From Flavobacterium panacagri (GTDB lineage Bacteria > Bacteroidota > Bacteroidia > Flavobacteriales > Flavobacteriaceae), in NCBI RefSeq assembly GCF_030378165.1, contig NZ_CP119766.1, positions 4,588,001 through 4,652,000 of the forward strand: 64,000 bases of DNA, given 5' to 3'. Positions 1 to 8,615 of the stretch are shown here, one piece after another. The stretch's first letter is position 1; each line of letters begins with the position of its first letter. Position numbers and translations under genes: made by a program. A model generated the notes under the pieces. The model saw only the letters and a program-made list of their open reading frames with translations. It ran no database searches and was not told the origin of the DNA.

Positions 1-874
1 ATTCATTTGGCGCGCTCCCTACTTCTTTTTTAAAAAGGCGTGAAAAATAAGTCGTATTTTCGAAACCAAGCAGATGAGAAATTTCAGTTATATTCAGTTC
101 GCCTTCGGTCAGTAAGTTTTTTGCCTCGCCGATTAGAAAAAGATGAATAAGCTCCAGGGCAGTCTTTCCTGTTTCCTGTTTGAGCAAATCAGTTAAATAA
201 CGGGAAGATATATTCAACTTTTCTGCCATGAGAGATACCGTTGGTAATCCAATATTTTTTGTTTTTCTTTCTTCAAAATTAGCAGCAAGCAAAGCGTTAA
301 ACTTCGTAACTGTAGAACCGGTGAGCTCTGTACGGTTTATAAACTGCCTTTTATAAAAGCGCTGTGAATATTTAAGCATGGAATCCAGATGACTTACGAT
401 AATAGCTTTGCTGAGTTCATCAGTATTGTTGTTGTACTCTTTTTCAATATTGAAATACAGATTCCAAATGATATCCTCCTCGGCAGGTGAAAGATGTAAA
501 GCCTCATTAACCTCGTAATCAAAATAACTATATTTCCTGATTTCGTTGTAAAGGACTGTTCCCGGTAAAAAGTCTTCATGAATCATAATTAGAAATCCCT
601 TTTCCTCTAGTTCCACATTTTTAAAGACTACTTTCTGCTGGGGCTTTGTAAAGGACATGGAGCCGCGGTCATGGTCATATTTTGTTTTGCCATACTGCAT
701 GCTTCCAGATTTCAATTTTTTAAATCCTATAATATAAAATTCAGATGAAAACTCTAGAATACTATTACCGCTGCAACTGTCCCGTTCACCATATACGGCA
801 CTAAAGAGCGGGTGCTGGGGAGGTTTGATATCGAGCGCTTCATGCAGATCGCTGATTTTTTTGAAATGTATCAT
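1..874 (-). CDS. AraC-family transcriptional regulator, C-terminus cut by window edge
   Basis: An open frame starts at an ATG at 872-874 on the minus strand and runs off the left edge after 291 codons. The last third is a typical AraC/XylS double helix-turn-helix: a first helix pair around S-S-R-Y-L-T-D-L-L-K, then the family signature ending T-T-Y-F-S-R-L-F-K-K. Only the final few residues are missing. The N-terminal part is a cupin-like sensing region whose ligand cannot be read. It lies 58 bp downstream of the SDR gene in the same direction, so the two could be co-transcribed or the regulator could control its neighbour. Family assignment is firm; the target is inference. Confidence 0.88.
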   Translation of the reverse strand, partial: MIHFKKISDLHEALDIKPPQHPLFSAVYGERDSCSGNSILEFSSEFYIIGFKKLKSGSMQYGKTKYDHDRGSMSFTKPQQKVVFKNVELEEKGFLIMIHEDFLPGTVLYNEIRKYSYFDYEVNEALHLSPAEEDIIWNLYFNIEKEYNNNTDELSKAIIVSHLDSMLKYSQRFYKRQFINRTELTGSTVTKFNALLAANFEERKTKNIGLPTVSLMAEKLNISSRYLTDLLKQETGKTALELIHLFLIGEAKNLLTEGELNITEISHLLGFENTTYFSRLFKKEVGSAPNE

Positions 875-932
875 TGTTCTTAATTGTAAAAACAGATCCG
901 GTAAATTTAGATTCTGCTAATTTAAACTTCCA

Positions 933-1751
933 TTAACCATGTGCCGCCACCGACACATCCTGCCATGATTCCCATGTTTTCAGTCTTTCTGAGTAAGTGT
1001 GCTGCACCCAGGGAAAAGCAGTTTTTCCCAGCAGTAATCTGAGTGGCGGATTTTCAGAATAAACAAGCTTGACAAGAGCTTTGGCAGTGGCTGCAGGGTT
1101 ACCTGAATCCTGCTCGCCAGCATGCTGATAAAAATCTTTTCGTACACCGTCGTAAACTGGTATTGATTCGCTGAGTGCAAGAGAAGTGGTCCCGAAGAAA
1201 TCTGTAGAAAAACCACCTGGTTCTACTATGGTAACTTTAATGCCAAATCCGCTTACTTCACCCGCGAGTGTTTCAGTAAGGCCTTCAACAGCGAATTTTG
1301 TTGCACTATACAGCCCCATTAATGATACCGTATTCAAACCCAGCGCACTTGAAAGCTGAATGATATGTCCTGATTTTTGCTGGCGCATGATAGGCAGAAC
1401 TGCCTGAATAGTCCATAATGATCCCAGTACATTAGTTTCAAACTGAGTTCTTACGTCCTGCTCTTTTAATTCCTCTACTGCCCCTATGTGTCCAAAACCG
1501 GCATTGTTTATTAACACGTCGATACTGCCAAAGTGCTTTTTTGCAGTTTCAATTGCCTCAAAACTTTCGTTTCGATCAGTAACATCAAGTTTTAGCACTA
1601 AAAGAGATGATGAAAATTCTTTATTAAGCTTGGTTAGTGTTTCAGGATTGCGAACAGCCGCAACTACATTATCGCCGCGTTTTAAAAATGCCTCTGCCCA
1701 AATTCTTCCGAATCCACGGGAGGCACCTGTTATAAAAATTGTTTTTGCCAT
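933..1751 (-). CDS. SDR-family NAD(P)-dependent oxidoreductase
   Basis: 272 residues, a classical short-chain dehydrogenase. Visible motifs are the dinucleotide-binding T-G-A-S-R-G-F-G (residues 8-15), N-N-A-G (82-85), the catalytic serine region around 134, and Y148-x-x-x-K152. The C-terminal extension makes it slightly longer than the 250-residue norm, as in the Flavobacterium SDRs often annotated as acting on small carbonyl compounds. The substrate cannot be deduced. The neighbouring AraC gene on the same strand suggests an inducible oxidoreductase. It starts at the ATG directly before the beta-alpha-beta fold, with no room for a signal peptide, so it is cytosolic. Confidence 0.9.
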   Translation of the reverse strand: MAKTIFITGASRGFGRIWAEAFLKRGDNVVAAVRNPETLTKLNKEFSSSLLVLKLDVTDRNESFEAIETAKKHFGSIDVLINNAGFGHIGAVEELKEQDVRTQFETNVLGSLWTIQAVLPIMRQQKSGHIIQLSSALGLNTVSLMGLYSATKFAVEGLTETLAGEVSGFGIKVTIVEPGGFSTDFFGTTSLALSESIPVYDGVRKDFYQHAGEQDSGNPAATAKALVKLVYSENPPLRLLLGKTAFPWVQHTYSERLKTWESWQDVSVAAHG

Positions 1752-1886
1752 GATATTAATTCTTAATATTTTGATATGGACAAAGTTCGCACAGATAGTA
1801 CAGACGGTTATGATACAAAAGTAGGCAATAATGAAACATTTTAACGGAATTGTAATGGCTCTGGTTCACTGTTTCAAAGATGAATC

Positions 1887-1929
1887 TAAAAAAAAACAAA
1901 ATCCCATCTCATTTAGTGAGAGGGATTTT
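1887..1929 (-). terminator. Rho-independent terminator of the 1949-2704 gene
   Basis: Read on the minus strand, a hairpin with arms AATCCC(tC)TCTCA / TGAGA(T)GGGATT is followed by a T-rich tail. It begins about 20 bp after the stop of the reductase gene. Seen directly; the function is inferred from shape. Confidence 0.7.
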
Positions 1930-1948
1930 GCAGTTCAGTAATTATAAT

Positions 1949-2704
1949 TTATTTTAACTTAGGATTTTTTTGAAACAATCCTCTATTGTATTGTACTACA
2001 TCTGGATGTGATGGATAGTAAGGCAGGGCAGAAAGATCAGCTATGGCCTTATCTCTTAATGACGGTGCTGCTTCTTTTACACCATCAGATAATGCCTGTT
2101 TTAATTCTTCTTCATTAAGTTCAGTGCAGTAAGCAGGAGTTCCAGGCTGATGTCTCCAAGATTCAGAAAGTCTGCCCGAGTCAACTGCATCGTAACCGGC
2201 ATCATTAACTAATGCGGCAATTACTTTTTTAGCCTGCGGATCATCACCCGCTACAGCCATTGCTATTCTGTCTTCAGCACCGCTGTTTTTTCCGCCGTTT
2301 GCCAGCGTCTCTGCCAGCAAATTATTGAAAGCTTTTACAACAGGCCTTCCCAATTGCTCGGATACCCAGATACTTTCTACTTTTCCGTTTTTAATGTCTT
2401 CAATATCGGCATCACGGAACGGATAATAATTGGATGTGTCTACCACAATTACATTTTCCGGAACGCCTGCCAGCAAATCTTTAGGCAAAGTTGGTATTGC
2501 TATAGTAGGCAGTGATAAAATAATGACATCTACATCTTTTACAACATTCTTTAGTGTTGCAGCTTCAACACCTAACTCCTCAGCACGGGTCTGTAATTTA
2601 TCAGCCTGATCTGTATTATTCACTTTCACTTCATGACCGGCTTGTGCCATTTTTTTTGCGATCGTACCGCCTATTGCTCCGGTACCTATTATTCCTATTT
2701 TCAT
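1949..2704 (-). CDS. NADP-binding oxidoreductase, F420-reductase-like
   Basis: 251 residues beginning M-K-I-G-I-I-G-T-G-A-I-G-G: a Rossmann G-x-G-x-x-G at residues 7-12 right at the N-terminus. This is the pattern of the family named NADP oxidoreductase, coenzyme F420-dependent. In Bacteroidota, which generally lack F420, these proteins are presumed NAD(P)H-linked reductases of unknown substrate. The gene lies 33 bp downstream of the luciferase-like monooxygenase and on the same strand, so the two probably form an operon. A supply or processing role for that monooxygenase is possible but unproven. A terminator follows the stop. Confidence 0.85.
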   Translation of the reverse strand: MKIGIIGTGAIGGTIAKKMAQAGHEVKVNNTDQADKLQTRAEELGVEAATLKNVVKDVDVIILSLPTIAIPTLPKDLLAGVPENVIVVDTSNYYPFRDADIEDIKNGKVESIWVSEQLGRPVVKAFNNLLAETLANGGKNSGAEDRIAMAVAGDDPQAKKVIAALVNDAGYDAVDSGRLSESWRHQPGTPAYCTELNEEELKQALSDGVKEAAPSLRDKAIADLSALPYYPSHPDVVQYNRGLFQKNPKLK

Positions 2705-2737
2705 ATTATATAAGTTTCATTTGTTATAATTTTCAAT

Positions 2738-4063
2738 TTAAACCCTTGGATCAATTCCATACTGATCCGGAACTCCAAGGTGTCCGCGCAAAGTTTTGCT
2801 TTCATACTCTTTGTGGAAAAGCCCTCGCTCCTGCAGCAGCGGAACAACCTGATCAACAAAGGCATCAATTCCATCCGAATTAACATCAGGTGAAATCCAA
2901 AACCCATCCGCAGCACCGGCTTCATACCAAGCCTGCATATGATCTGCCGCTTCTACGCCCGGCCCTGCAATTACAGGATGGTAATCTATCACGCCGTGAG
3001 CAAGAATATCAAGAACGGACCAGCCTTGCCTAGCAATTTTCAATGCATTGGAAGAACGAGGATCATAAGGAGATGGACGGGCATTTTCCAGCTGTGATTC
3101 TGAAATTGGTTCATTTATCAAGGAAAGATCAAGTGGAATACCTAGCATTTTTTGCAGGTACTCAAATTTTTGTATAAGTGAACTGCCTCCTAATTGTATT
3201 CGGCGATCGAGCGCCGTGCGTCTGTCCTTCGCAATGGTGGTCATCAGTCCGGCAATGTATTTGATTTCATCCGGATCACGACCGTAACTTTTTGCTGCCG
3301 CTCTAAATGCATTACGTTGCGCTCTTGCATCTTCAATTGTAAATGCTGCACCTATTACCACATTAGCAAAGCGTCCTGCCAACTGATGTGCATTGGGGCT
3401 GCCGCCTGCGTGAAAGATAATTGGCTGTCCCTGCTCTGACGGCGGAATGTATAAAGGTCCTCTTGAACCGACGTATTTACCTTGTAAATTGATTGGAAGA
3501 ATCTGATCTTTCTTTGCAAACTGCCCACTGTTTTGGTTGTGTATCCAGGCATCTTTTCCCCAGCTCCCCCAAAGTGATTGAATGAGTTGGACAGCCTCAT
3601 GGGCACGTCCATAACGATCTTGGCTCGACGGAATTCTTTTTCCGTAATTGGCTGCAACATCTTCCCCGCTTGATGTAATTGCATTCCATCCGGCCCTGCC
3701 ATGACTCATAATGTCCAAGGCCTTAAATTGTCTGGCTAGATTAAAGGGTTCATTAAAAGTGGTTGATCCGGTAGCGACCAATCCAATATATTGAGTTTCT
3801 CTGGCAACAGCGGCGAGGGTCATCATCACATCAAGATTGAAAACGGGAGATTCAGTTTCAATATCTGTCATAACTGCACCGGGACCATCCGGCAAAAATA
3901 TAAATTGAAATTTTCCACGCTCTGCAGCCTGAGCCTGCTTTACACGGATATCAAAACTCGTGTAGCTTTCGGGATCAACTCCCGGCATACGCCAAGCCCC
4001 TGATTGAGATCCGTATCCATTTCCAAGATGAAGTCCAATAAGCATTTTTCCTACAGCATTCAT
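2738..4063 (-). CDS. Luciferase-like (LLM) flavin-dependent monooxygenase, NtaA/SnaA/DszA type
   Basis: 441 residues, the usual length of the NtaA/SnaA/SoxA(DszA) group of two-component FMNH2-dependent monooxygenases. The sequence shows G-L-H-L-G-N near the start, the conserved Q-F-K-A-L-D-I-M-S-H-G-R-A-G-W-N block and N-Y-G-K-R in the first third. Substrates of the family include nitrilotriacetate, dibenzothiophene sulfone and streptogramin; which applies here cannot be read. The gene is divergent from an HxlR regulator with a palindrome between them, and it is followed by an NADP-binding reductase on the same strand. The layout suggests an inducible catabolic or detoxification operon. Confidence 0.9.
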   Translation of the reverse strand: MNAVGKMLIGLHLGNGYGSQSGAWRMPGVDPESYTSFDIRVKQAQAAERGKFQFIFLPDGPGAVMTDIETESPVFNLDVMMTLAAVARETQYIGLVATGSTTFNEPFNLARQFKALDIMSHGRAGWNAITSSGEDVAANYGKRIPSSQDRYGRAHEAVQLIQSLWGSWGKDAWIHNQNSGQFAKKDQILPINLQGKYVGSRGPLYIPPSEQGQPIIFHAGGSPNAHQLAGRFANVVIGAAFTIEDARAQRNAFRAAAKSYGRDPDEIKYIAGLMTTIAKDRRTALDRRIQLGGSSLIQKFEYLQKMLGIPLDLSLINEPISESQLENARPSPYDPRSSNALKIARQGWSVLDILAHGVIDYHPVIAGPGVEAADHMQAWYEAGAADGFWISPDVNSDGIDAFVDQVVPLLQERGLFHKEYESKTLRGHLGVPDQYGIDPRV

Positions 4064-4109
4064 AAATTGAATATTTTGATTAATTATATTGCAAAATTAA
4101 ACAAAATCA

Positions 4110-4142
4110 CTTTCCTTTGTATAGCTATTTCCTAAAGGAAAG
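4110..4142. promoter_or_regulatory. Candidate HxlR operator between divergent genes
   Basis: Perfect 9-bp inverted arms CTTTCCTTT (4110-4118) and AAAGGAAAG (4134-4142) lie in the 97-bp gap between the monooxygenase and the HxlR regulator. Position and symmetry fit a regulator-binding site controlling both directions. The assignment to HxlR is inference. Confidence 0.5.
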
Positions 4143-4160
4143 CGAAATAAATAATTTATC

Positions 4161-4511
4161 ATGCCGAAAAAGAAACCTTATTGTGAGTGCCTAAATACCG
4201 TTAAGCCAGTACGGGACACACTTGAAGTAATTAATGGAAAATGGAAATTATCCATCATTATTTCTGTAGGTGTAGGAAACAGCCGATTTACTGAAATTCA
4301 AGAGAGCATTCCAGGATTAACTCCCAAAGTACTTTCAAAAGAACTTAAGGAACTTGAACAGCACCAGCTGATCAAACGGATTATAACGAACGATTATCCT
4401 GTCAAAATATCATATTGCTTAGAACCCTATGCAGATACCTTGACCCCTATTATCTACGCTATGAAAGATTGGGGATTAAACCATAAGAAGAAAATTTTTC
4501 AAGAAAGATAA
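4161..4511 (+). CDS. HxlR-family winged-helix transcriptional regulator
   Basis: 116 residues with the HxlR core: G-K-W-K-L-S-I-I-I near residue 27, then R-F-T-E-I-Q and the V-L-S-K-E-L-K-E-L-E recognition stretch. Cysteines 8 and 10 occupy the N-terminal position where redox-sensing members of this family have their reactive cysteine. It is divergent from the monooxygenase-reductase pair with a 33-bp palindrome between, so it is the likely local regulator. It responds to an unknown electrophile, oxidant or ligand. Confidence 0.9.
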   Translation: MPKKKPYCECLNTVKPVRDTLEVINGKWKLSIIISVGVGNSRFTEIQESIPGLTPKVLSKELKELEQHQLIKRIITNDYPVKISYCLEPYADTLTPIIYAMKDWGLNHKKKIFQER

Positions 4512-4986
4512 TATTGCAGAAATTTAATTACTTAGCTAATGCTTATGTTTACAAAATGTAGCTACATTTATTTTTGGCCTTTAGGTGAATATAAAATTAT
4601 CTGAATAAATTTTATGCTAAAATCATGTATAAGCTGCGTAAACTCTACTTCAATCCCCAAAAGGACATCTAAACCAAATTACCAAAGCCACTGGAAGACA
4701 GATAACTACATATAATAAGCCACTTTTTCAAATCCTCCAAAAAAGATGTTGTAATTTGTCCCGTTCTTCACTTAAGGAGATAACTATTAAATAGTTGTCT
4801 CTTTTTTTATATACAAACATATAGATTTTTCAAGCCTTTACGACCTAATATTTTATGGTTCGAATTTTTCACAAGGAATCCTTAGTCTGTTCTAAATAAA
4901 CAGTCTAAAGTGGCTTTATCTGAGATTTAATCGGAGCTGAACTATGGTTAGAAGTCCCGATAGGGATAAATTGAATAAGATATCTT
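4512..4986. other. Gene-free stretch holding a dispersed repeat
   Basis: 475 bp without a convincing gene. It contains one copy of the 116-bp dispersed repeat (4655-4770). At 4777-4804 an imperfect hairpin with AAGGAGATAACTA / TAGTTGTCTCTTT arms and a T-run could terminate rightward transcription. Nothing else is recognisable. Confidence 0.6.
4655..4770 (+). repeat. Dispersed 116-bp repeat, copy A
   Basis: This copy begins CCCCAAAAGGACATC and ends GATGTTGTAATTTGTCC. Its interior (the C-C-A-A-A-G-C-C-A-C-T-G-G-A-A-G-A-C-A-G block and the C-A-T-A-T-A-A-T-A-A-G-C-C block) is nearly identical to copy B at 6769. The outer inverted ends have decayed compared with copies B and D. It carries no coding frame. 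Confidence 0.75.
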
Positions 4987-6404
4987 TTATTGTTTTTTTA
5001 CTGCTGGCACATTCCACTTTCCATTTATCATTTCTTCCTTTGGCCAATAAACGCGAAGCATAAAATTAAAAGGTGCTTTTGGTGCGGGCAGCCAATTATT
5101 CATTTTTTCTTTTTCAGGTGTTTCATTTTGAATATAAATATCTACAGAACCATCTTTATTTATCTTTAATGGATTTCTATCTCCAATTGAATAACGATTC
5201 AATGCATTATCATAGAAAAACCCCTTGGAATCATAAAGTGTTAAACTCCAGAACGCATTAGAAGGTGGAGTTTGCCCTTTATCAAAATGCAGAACATATT
5301 TGTGTTTTGACCCATCGTACGGGTCGCCATCTGCGTCTATTGAAGAAGAAGGATACATAGCATCCTTGTCAAGATTTGCTCCCCAGCCGGTGTATGCAAT
5401 ACCTGCACGAAACTTATACTTAGTACCATAATCGCCTAGCCCATGTTCCAATGACCATCCATTTATGAGCTTGCTGGAATTAAATCCATTTTTTCCCATT
5501 TCAACTTTAGCCCAATTAGGAATTACTGCTATTGAATCTTGTACAGCTTTTGAAAATTTAGAAATATCAAATTTTAATCCAGGCGCGATTCCGATTGAAG
5601 CTAATTTTTTCATTATAATAGAATCTTTACTTTGAGCAGGATTAATAACCAATAGCTTATTAAAAGTATTAAAGAAATCTACTGTTGACATTTCTATAAC
5701 AACATCTCCGGGAGCCTTGCGAGGAACAGAAGGATCAACCTTTCCTTTTGGAGCTAAATACGATTTTCCGTATGAACTTAAAGGGATTATTTTATAGCCC
5801 TCTTGAATTTTTCGCACTGTAGTTGCACCATCTTCCTTACTGTTAACTTGCGTACGGCCAAGAAGTACGATCATATTAGTAGGTGCTTTTACTTGTTTAA
5901 TACCTGAAGGAACATTTCCTTTCCATTCTGGTCCTGTAAGCAAATAAGTTTGTTCTTGAGGCCTGTATTTCTTTTACCTGGACAAAAAAACACGTTAGAC
6001 CACGCGTCCAGCAATGGCATAAGATAGTATCTGCCATTAGTATTTGGAATTTGAAATACAAGCGGTTCTTTTTCTAAATTCATCCAACACGATGTATAAT
6101 ACGTGTCGACATTCATTCTGATAACAGTATGATCTTTAGCGTCAGGAAAATGACTCGCACTTACTATTTGATTAATGGGAGCCATCATTGGTCCATTATT
6201 ACGAACAATTGTTTCTGTATTAACCATTAACTGCTGAGTCGAATTAAAAAGGATCATAGGATAAGCAAATTCATACGCCTCTTTAAAAGTTTGAATAATT
6301 TCCTTATCACTTAAAGTTCCTTGATTATTTTGTAAAGAACCTTTCTTATTGTTACAAGAAAAGATTACGGCAGTAAAAACAACGAAAATGACTTTTCTAT
6401 TCAT
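4987..6404 (-). pseudogene. DUF1254/DUF1214 lipoprotein, broken by a single-base frameshift
   Basis: Two overlapping minus-strand frames together give one family-length protein of about 470 residues. The upstream frame (6404 down to about 5955) starts with a lipoprotein signal ending V-I-F-S-C. It encodes the DUF1254 half through P-G-K-R-N-T-G. The downstream frame resumes as E-Q-T-Y-L-L-T-G-P-E-W-K-G and carries DUF1214 to the stop at 4987. The join lies near 5955-5962, where one base is missing (CTCAAGAACAA where CTCAAAGAACAA would restore the frame). Family function is unknown; members are exported. Either real decay or a sequencing error. Confidence 0.82.
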
Positions 6405-6768
6405 AAAAACATTTTTTAAATTAGTGAACTTAGCAAATCATATTATCCCTTTCAACAAATGCACGCTATTTTTGTTTATTAAAAATAACACAACACTATG
6501 ATCGCTTTCCTTTTCATAATTTGGATTTACAATATAAATACTAAAATATATAGGAACGAAAATTGAAACCAATTAAAGGTAGAAAATTGTAATAATTTTA
6601 CCGATAAATTATAACATTAGTATGTTGCAAATTATAATTTGCAACAAGAAAGAATTGATTTCTTATTCAACCTGTATATAAAAAGAATAAAGAGAATTAT
6701 ATATTATCCAATAGTATTGAAATCGAAGAGCTTTCAAAAATTAAAAATTAGAAAAATTTTACATTAAT

Positions 6769-6884
6769 CCCCAACAGGACATCCAAACCAAATTACCAAA
6801 GCCACTGGAAGACAGATAACTACATATAATAAGCCAATTTCTTCAAATCATCCAAAAAAAATGTTGAAATTTGTCCTGTCGGGG
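6769..6884 (+). repeat. Dispersed 116-bp repeat, copy B (intact inverted ends)
   Basis: Ends are CCCCAACAGGACA (6769-6781) and TGTCCTGTCGGGG (6872-6884), inverted repeats of each other at 12 of 13 positions. The interior closely matches copies A and D. Size, terminal inverted repeats and lack of coding capacity resemble a miniature inverted-repeat element. A structured RNA is an alternative, because a terminator-like hairpin begins 11 bp beyond. Confidence 0.8.
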
Positions 6885-6895
6885 TCACAAAGCCA

Positions 6896-6932
6896 AATGG
6901 CGCCAATTAAAGACAATTGGCGCCATTTTTTT
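6896..6932 (+). terminator. Terminator-like hairpin of the GGCGCC family, copy 1
   Basis: Perfect 13-bp arms AATGGCGCCAATT and AATTGGCGCCATT (6896-6908, 6915-6927) with a six-base loop, followed by seven Ts. The same hairpin follows the repeat copy at 22482 and occurs alone at 15664 and 34519. Confidence 0.75.
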
Positions 6933-7000
6933 ATTAAACATAATTGCTGATGGACTACAGCTGAAAATTGATTTATTCCTATAGCCTTTAGCATTTTTTT

Positions 7001-7084
7001 TAGCCCCGATAGCAGTGGAAATCCTTCTGCGCCGGGGTTCGGCGCTAAAGATTGAAACGCATAGCGGGAACAGCTCCCAAAAAA
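7001..7084 (+). repeat. AGCCCCGAT...AGCGGGAA element, copy 1
   Basis: An 84-bp segment starts TAGCCCCGATAGCAGTGG and ends GCATAGCGGGAACAGCTCCC. An internal hairpin GCGCCggggttcGGCGC sits in the middle. A second copy lies at 8416-8484 with the same ends and a different middle. I recognise this layout as common in Flavobacterium intergenic DNA. It may be a structured RNA or a REP-like repeat; its role is unknown. Confidence 0.6.
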
Positions 7085-7110
7085 TAATATTATATACAAT
7101 CTAAAAAGCC

Positions 7111-7178
<68 letters not shown>

Positions 7179-7608
7179 GTGAATAGAACAATAAAAAACC
7201 TTACAGGCTATCTGGCAGAAAACCCAAAAAAACTTTTCCTTATTGACTCTGCAGGAGCGGCCCTGACGGCATTTTTAATGTTTATAATACTGCGGCACTT
7301 TGACGCATATTTTGGAATGCCCAAAACCGTACTGGCCTGCCTCTTGGCCACGGCAGTCTGTTTTTGTATTTATTCGGCCGCGTGCTTTTTATTTTTAAAA
7401 AAGACCCCGGATACTGTTCATAAGGATTATAGGCCTTGCAAACCTGCTTTACTGCGCGGCTGTAATCGGACTTGTGATTCAATACCGCCATGTACTGACC
7501 ATAATCGGGATGGGATATTTTCTGGCTGAAGCAGCAGTTATCTGCACGCTGGGCTGTATCGAGCTCAGTACGGCAAAGGAAATAAAAAAAAGAGCGGCCC
7601 GCAGCTAA
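7179..7608 (+). pseudogene. Small integral membrane protein gene, frameshifted
   Basis: The first frame (GTG at 7179, no upstream ATG available) encodes N-P-K-K-L-F-L-I-D followed by two hydrophobic helices, including F-L-M-F-I-I-L-R and A-V-C-F-C-I-Y-S. It then leaves frame at the A6 run near 7397-7402. The +1 frame continues as I-L-F-I-R-I-I-G-L-A-N-L-L-Y-C with two more hydrophobic helices and stops at 7606-7608. Joined, it is a four-helix protein of about 142 residues resembling a conserved flavobacterial membrane protein of unknown function. One extra A would explain the break. It may be phase-variable, decayed or missequenced. Confidence 0.7.
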
Positions 7609-8023
7609 ACGACCAGCAGAAAAACACTGTAAATATATTGCCAGGGATAATGACGGCGGGAAATCTGTATAACATCCCCTGAAAAACACCGCAGTTATTT
7701 AAATTCTGGATGAGCCATACGGTTCGCTTTAAATTACAGGACAAGACAATAATATCCTTATTCTGCAGTTTAATACCTATGCCGTGCAGATGCGGCCAAT
7801 AAACCGATAAGAAGATTCATAAAACAGCTAATCTGCTGTATTTCACAATACCGGCAGTGCCCTGCTGATAATTTAAATAAACATTTTTTGGAAGATTATG
7901 TTTATGGACAGGCCCGTCTTTATAGATCTATACTGACGGGTTTTATTTTTGCGTCCCGCAGGCCGGCCGGGGCGATATGCCCCCGCCCTTGACAGGACAG
8001 GGATTTTTATTTATTTTTGCCCT
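7609..8023. other. Gene-free stretch ending in a terminator
   Basis: 415 bp between the broken membrane-protein gene and the GTG-started gene. The only recognisable item is the hairpin with T-rich tail at 7911-7950. No promoter motif of the TAnnTTTG form was noticed. Confidence 0.5.
7911..7950 (+). terminator. Rho-independent terminator
   Basis: Arms CCCGTC (7913-7918) and GACGGG (7935-7940) are followed by TTTTATTTTT. It lies about 300 bp after the membrane-protein remnant and before the next gene. Confidence 0.6.
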
Positions 8024-8275
8024 GTGAATCCTGAAGAAATCAAACGCTATTTTGAGCATAATCCACCGCCCAAGGAAGTAAGACTGGCTCCGTGGGCCAA
8101 TATCACCGATACGCAGGTTTTTCTGAGTAGCTGCTACAGCACCATCAAAAACTTTAACGGTCCCGTGGACAGATGTCCGGCATGGTGGCATCTGAGGGAT
8201 TTCTACCTGCTGGTAAAGAAAACCCAGAAGCCAGACGCGTCAGATCCGCAGCCTGAAGAGCTGGCTGCGGACTAA
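8024..8275 (+). CDS. Small protein, probably DUF6965 family
   Basis: The GTG at 8024 begins V-N-P-E-E-I-K-R-Y-F and gives 83 residues. The same frame is open further upstream, but that part is GC-rich filler overlapping the terminator, so the later start is preferred. Recognisable conserved blocks are N-P-P-P-K-E-V, P-W-A-N-I-T-D-T and C-P-A-W-W-H-L-R-D-F-Y. I associate these with a short Bacteroidota family labelled DUF6965; that name is from memory. No function is known. The gene stands alone in the GC-rich stretch. Confidence 0.7.
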   Translation: MNPEEIKRYFEHNPPPKEVRLAPWANITDTQVFLSSCYSTIKNFNGPVDRCPAWWHLRDFYLLVKKTQKPDASDPQPEELAAD

Positions 8276-8615
8276 AGCCGAATGAAACAGCCCCGCACTT
8301 TTCTGCAGGGTTCTTTTATATATTAAAAGACTAGTTAAGAATGGAATAGATTTTATTTTTAGGCTATCTAATAAAATTATAAGTTATAGAATGTAACATT
8401 GTGCGATACTCCCTCAGCCCCGATTGCTCCGCCATTTCGCTTCGCTTGTGTGCATCGGATAGCGGGAAAAGCTCCTGAAAAAATTAAACTTAAAAAATTA
8501 TACCCCACATACCTGCAATAATCCTCTACTTTTGCAGTTCAAAACTTATTACTCACAAACGGCGCAAAACATCAATTCTGCCAGACTAAACACAGCTGTA
8601 GGGAGATCACGAAAA
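8276..8615. other. Gap with structured element copy 2
   Basis: 340 bp. It contains the AGCCCCGAT element copy 2 at 8416-8484 and a weak GC hairpin just after the preceding gene (8291-8315). The rest, up to the ATG at 8616, is unassigned. Confidence 0.5.
8416..8484 (+). repeat. AGCCCCGAT...AGCGGGAA element, copy 2
   Basis: It starts AGCCCCGATTGC and ends GGATAGCGGGAAAAGCTCCT, matching the ends of the copy at 7001-7084. The roughly 40-base middle is different and contains CGCTTCGCTTG. Conserved ends with a variable middle suggest a stem whose two sides are the conserved parts. Confidence 0.55.

Noticed and set aside
2554..2925. Frames across the junction of the reductase and monooxygenase genes on both strands
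   Set aside because: They overlap two well-supported genes in other frames and have no recognisable sequence.
4655..4770. Integron attC sites or type II CRISPR repeats
   Set aside because: The repeat contains GTTGTAA but lacks the paired core sites and cassette structure of attC, and copies are kilobases apart with no cas genes.
5945..5970. Programmed ribosomal frameshift in the DUF1254 gene
   Set aside because: No slippery heptamer of the X-XXY-YYZ type lies at the junction and no downstream stem is evident; the family is normally read from one frame.
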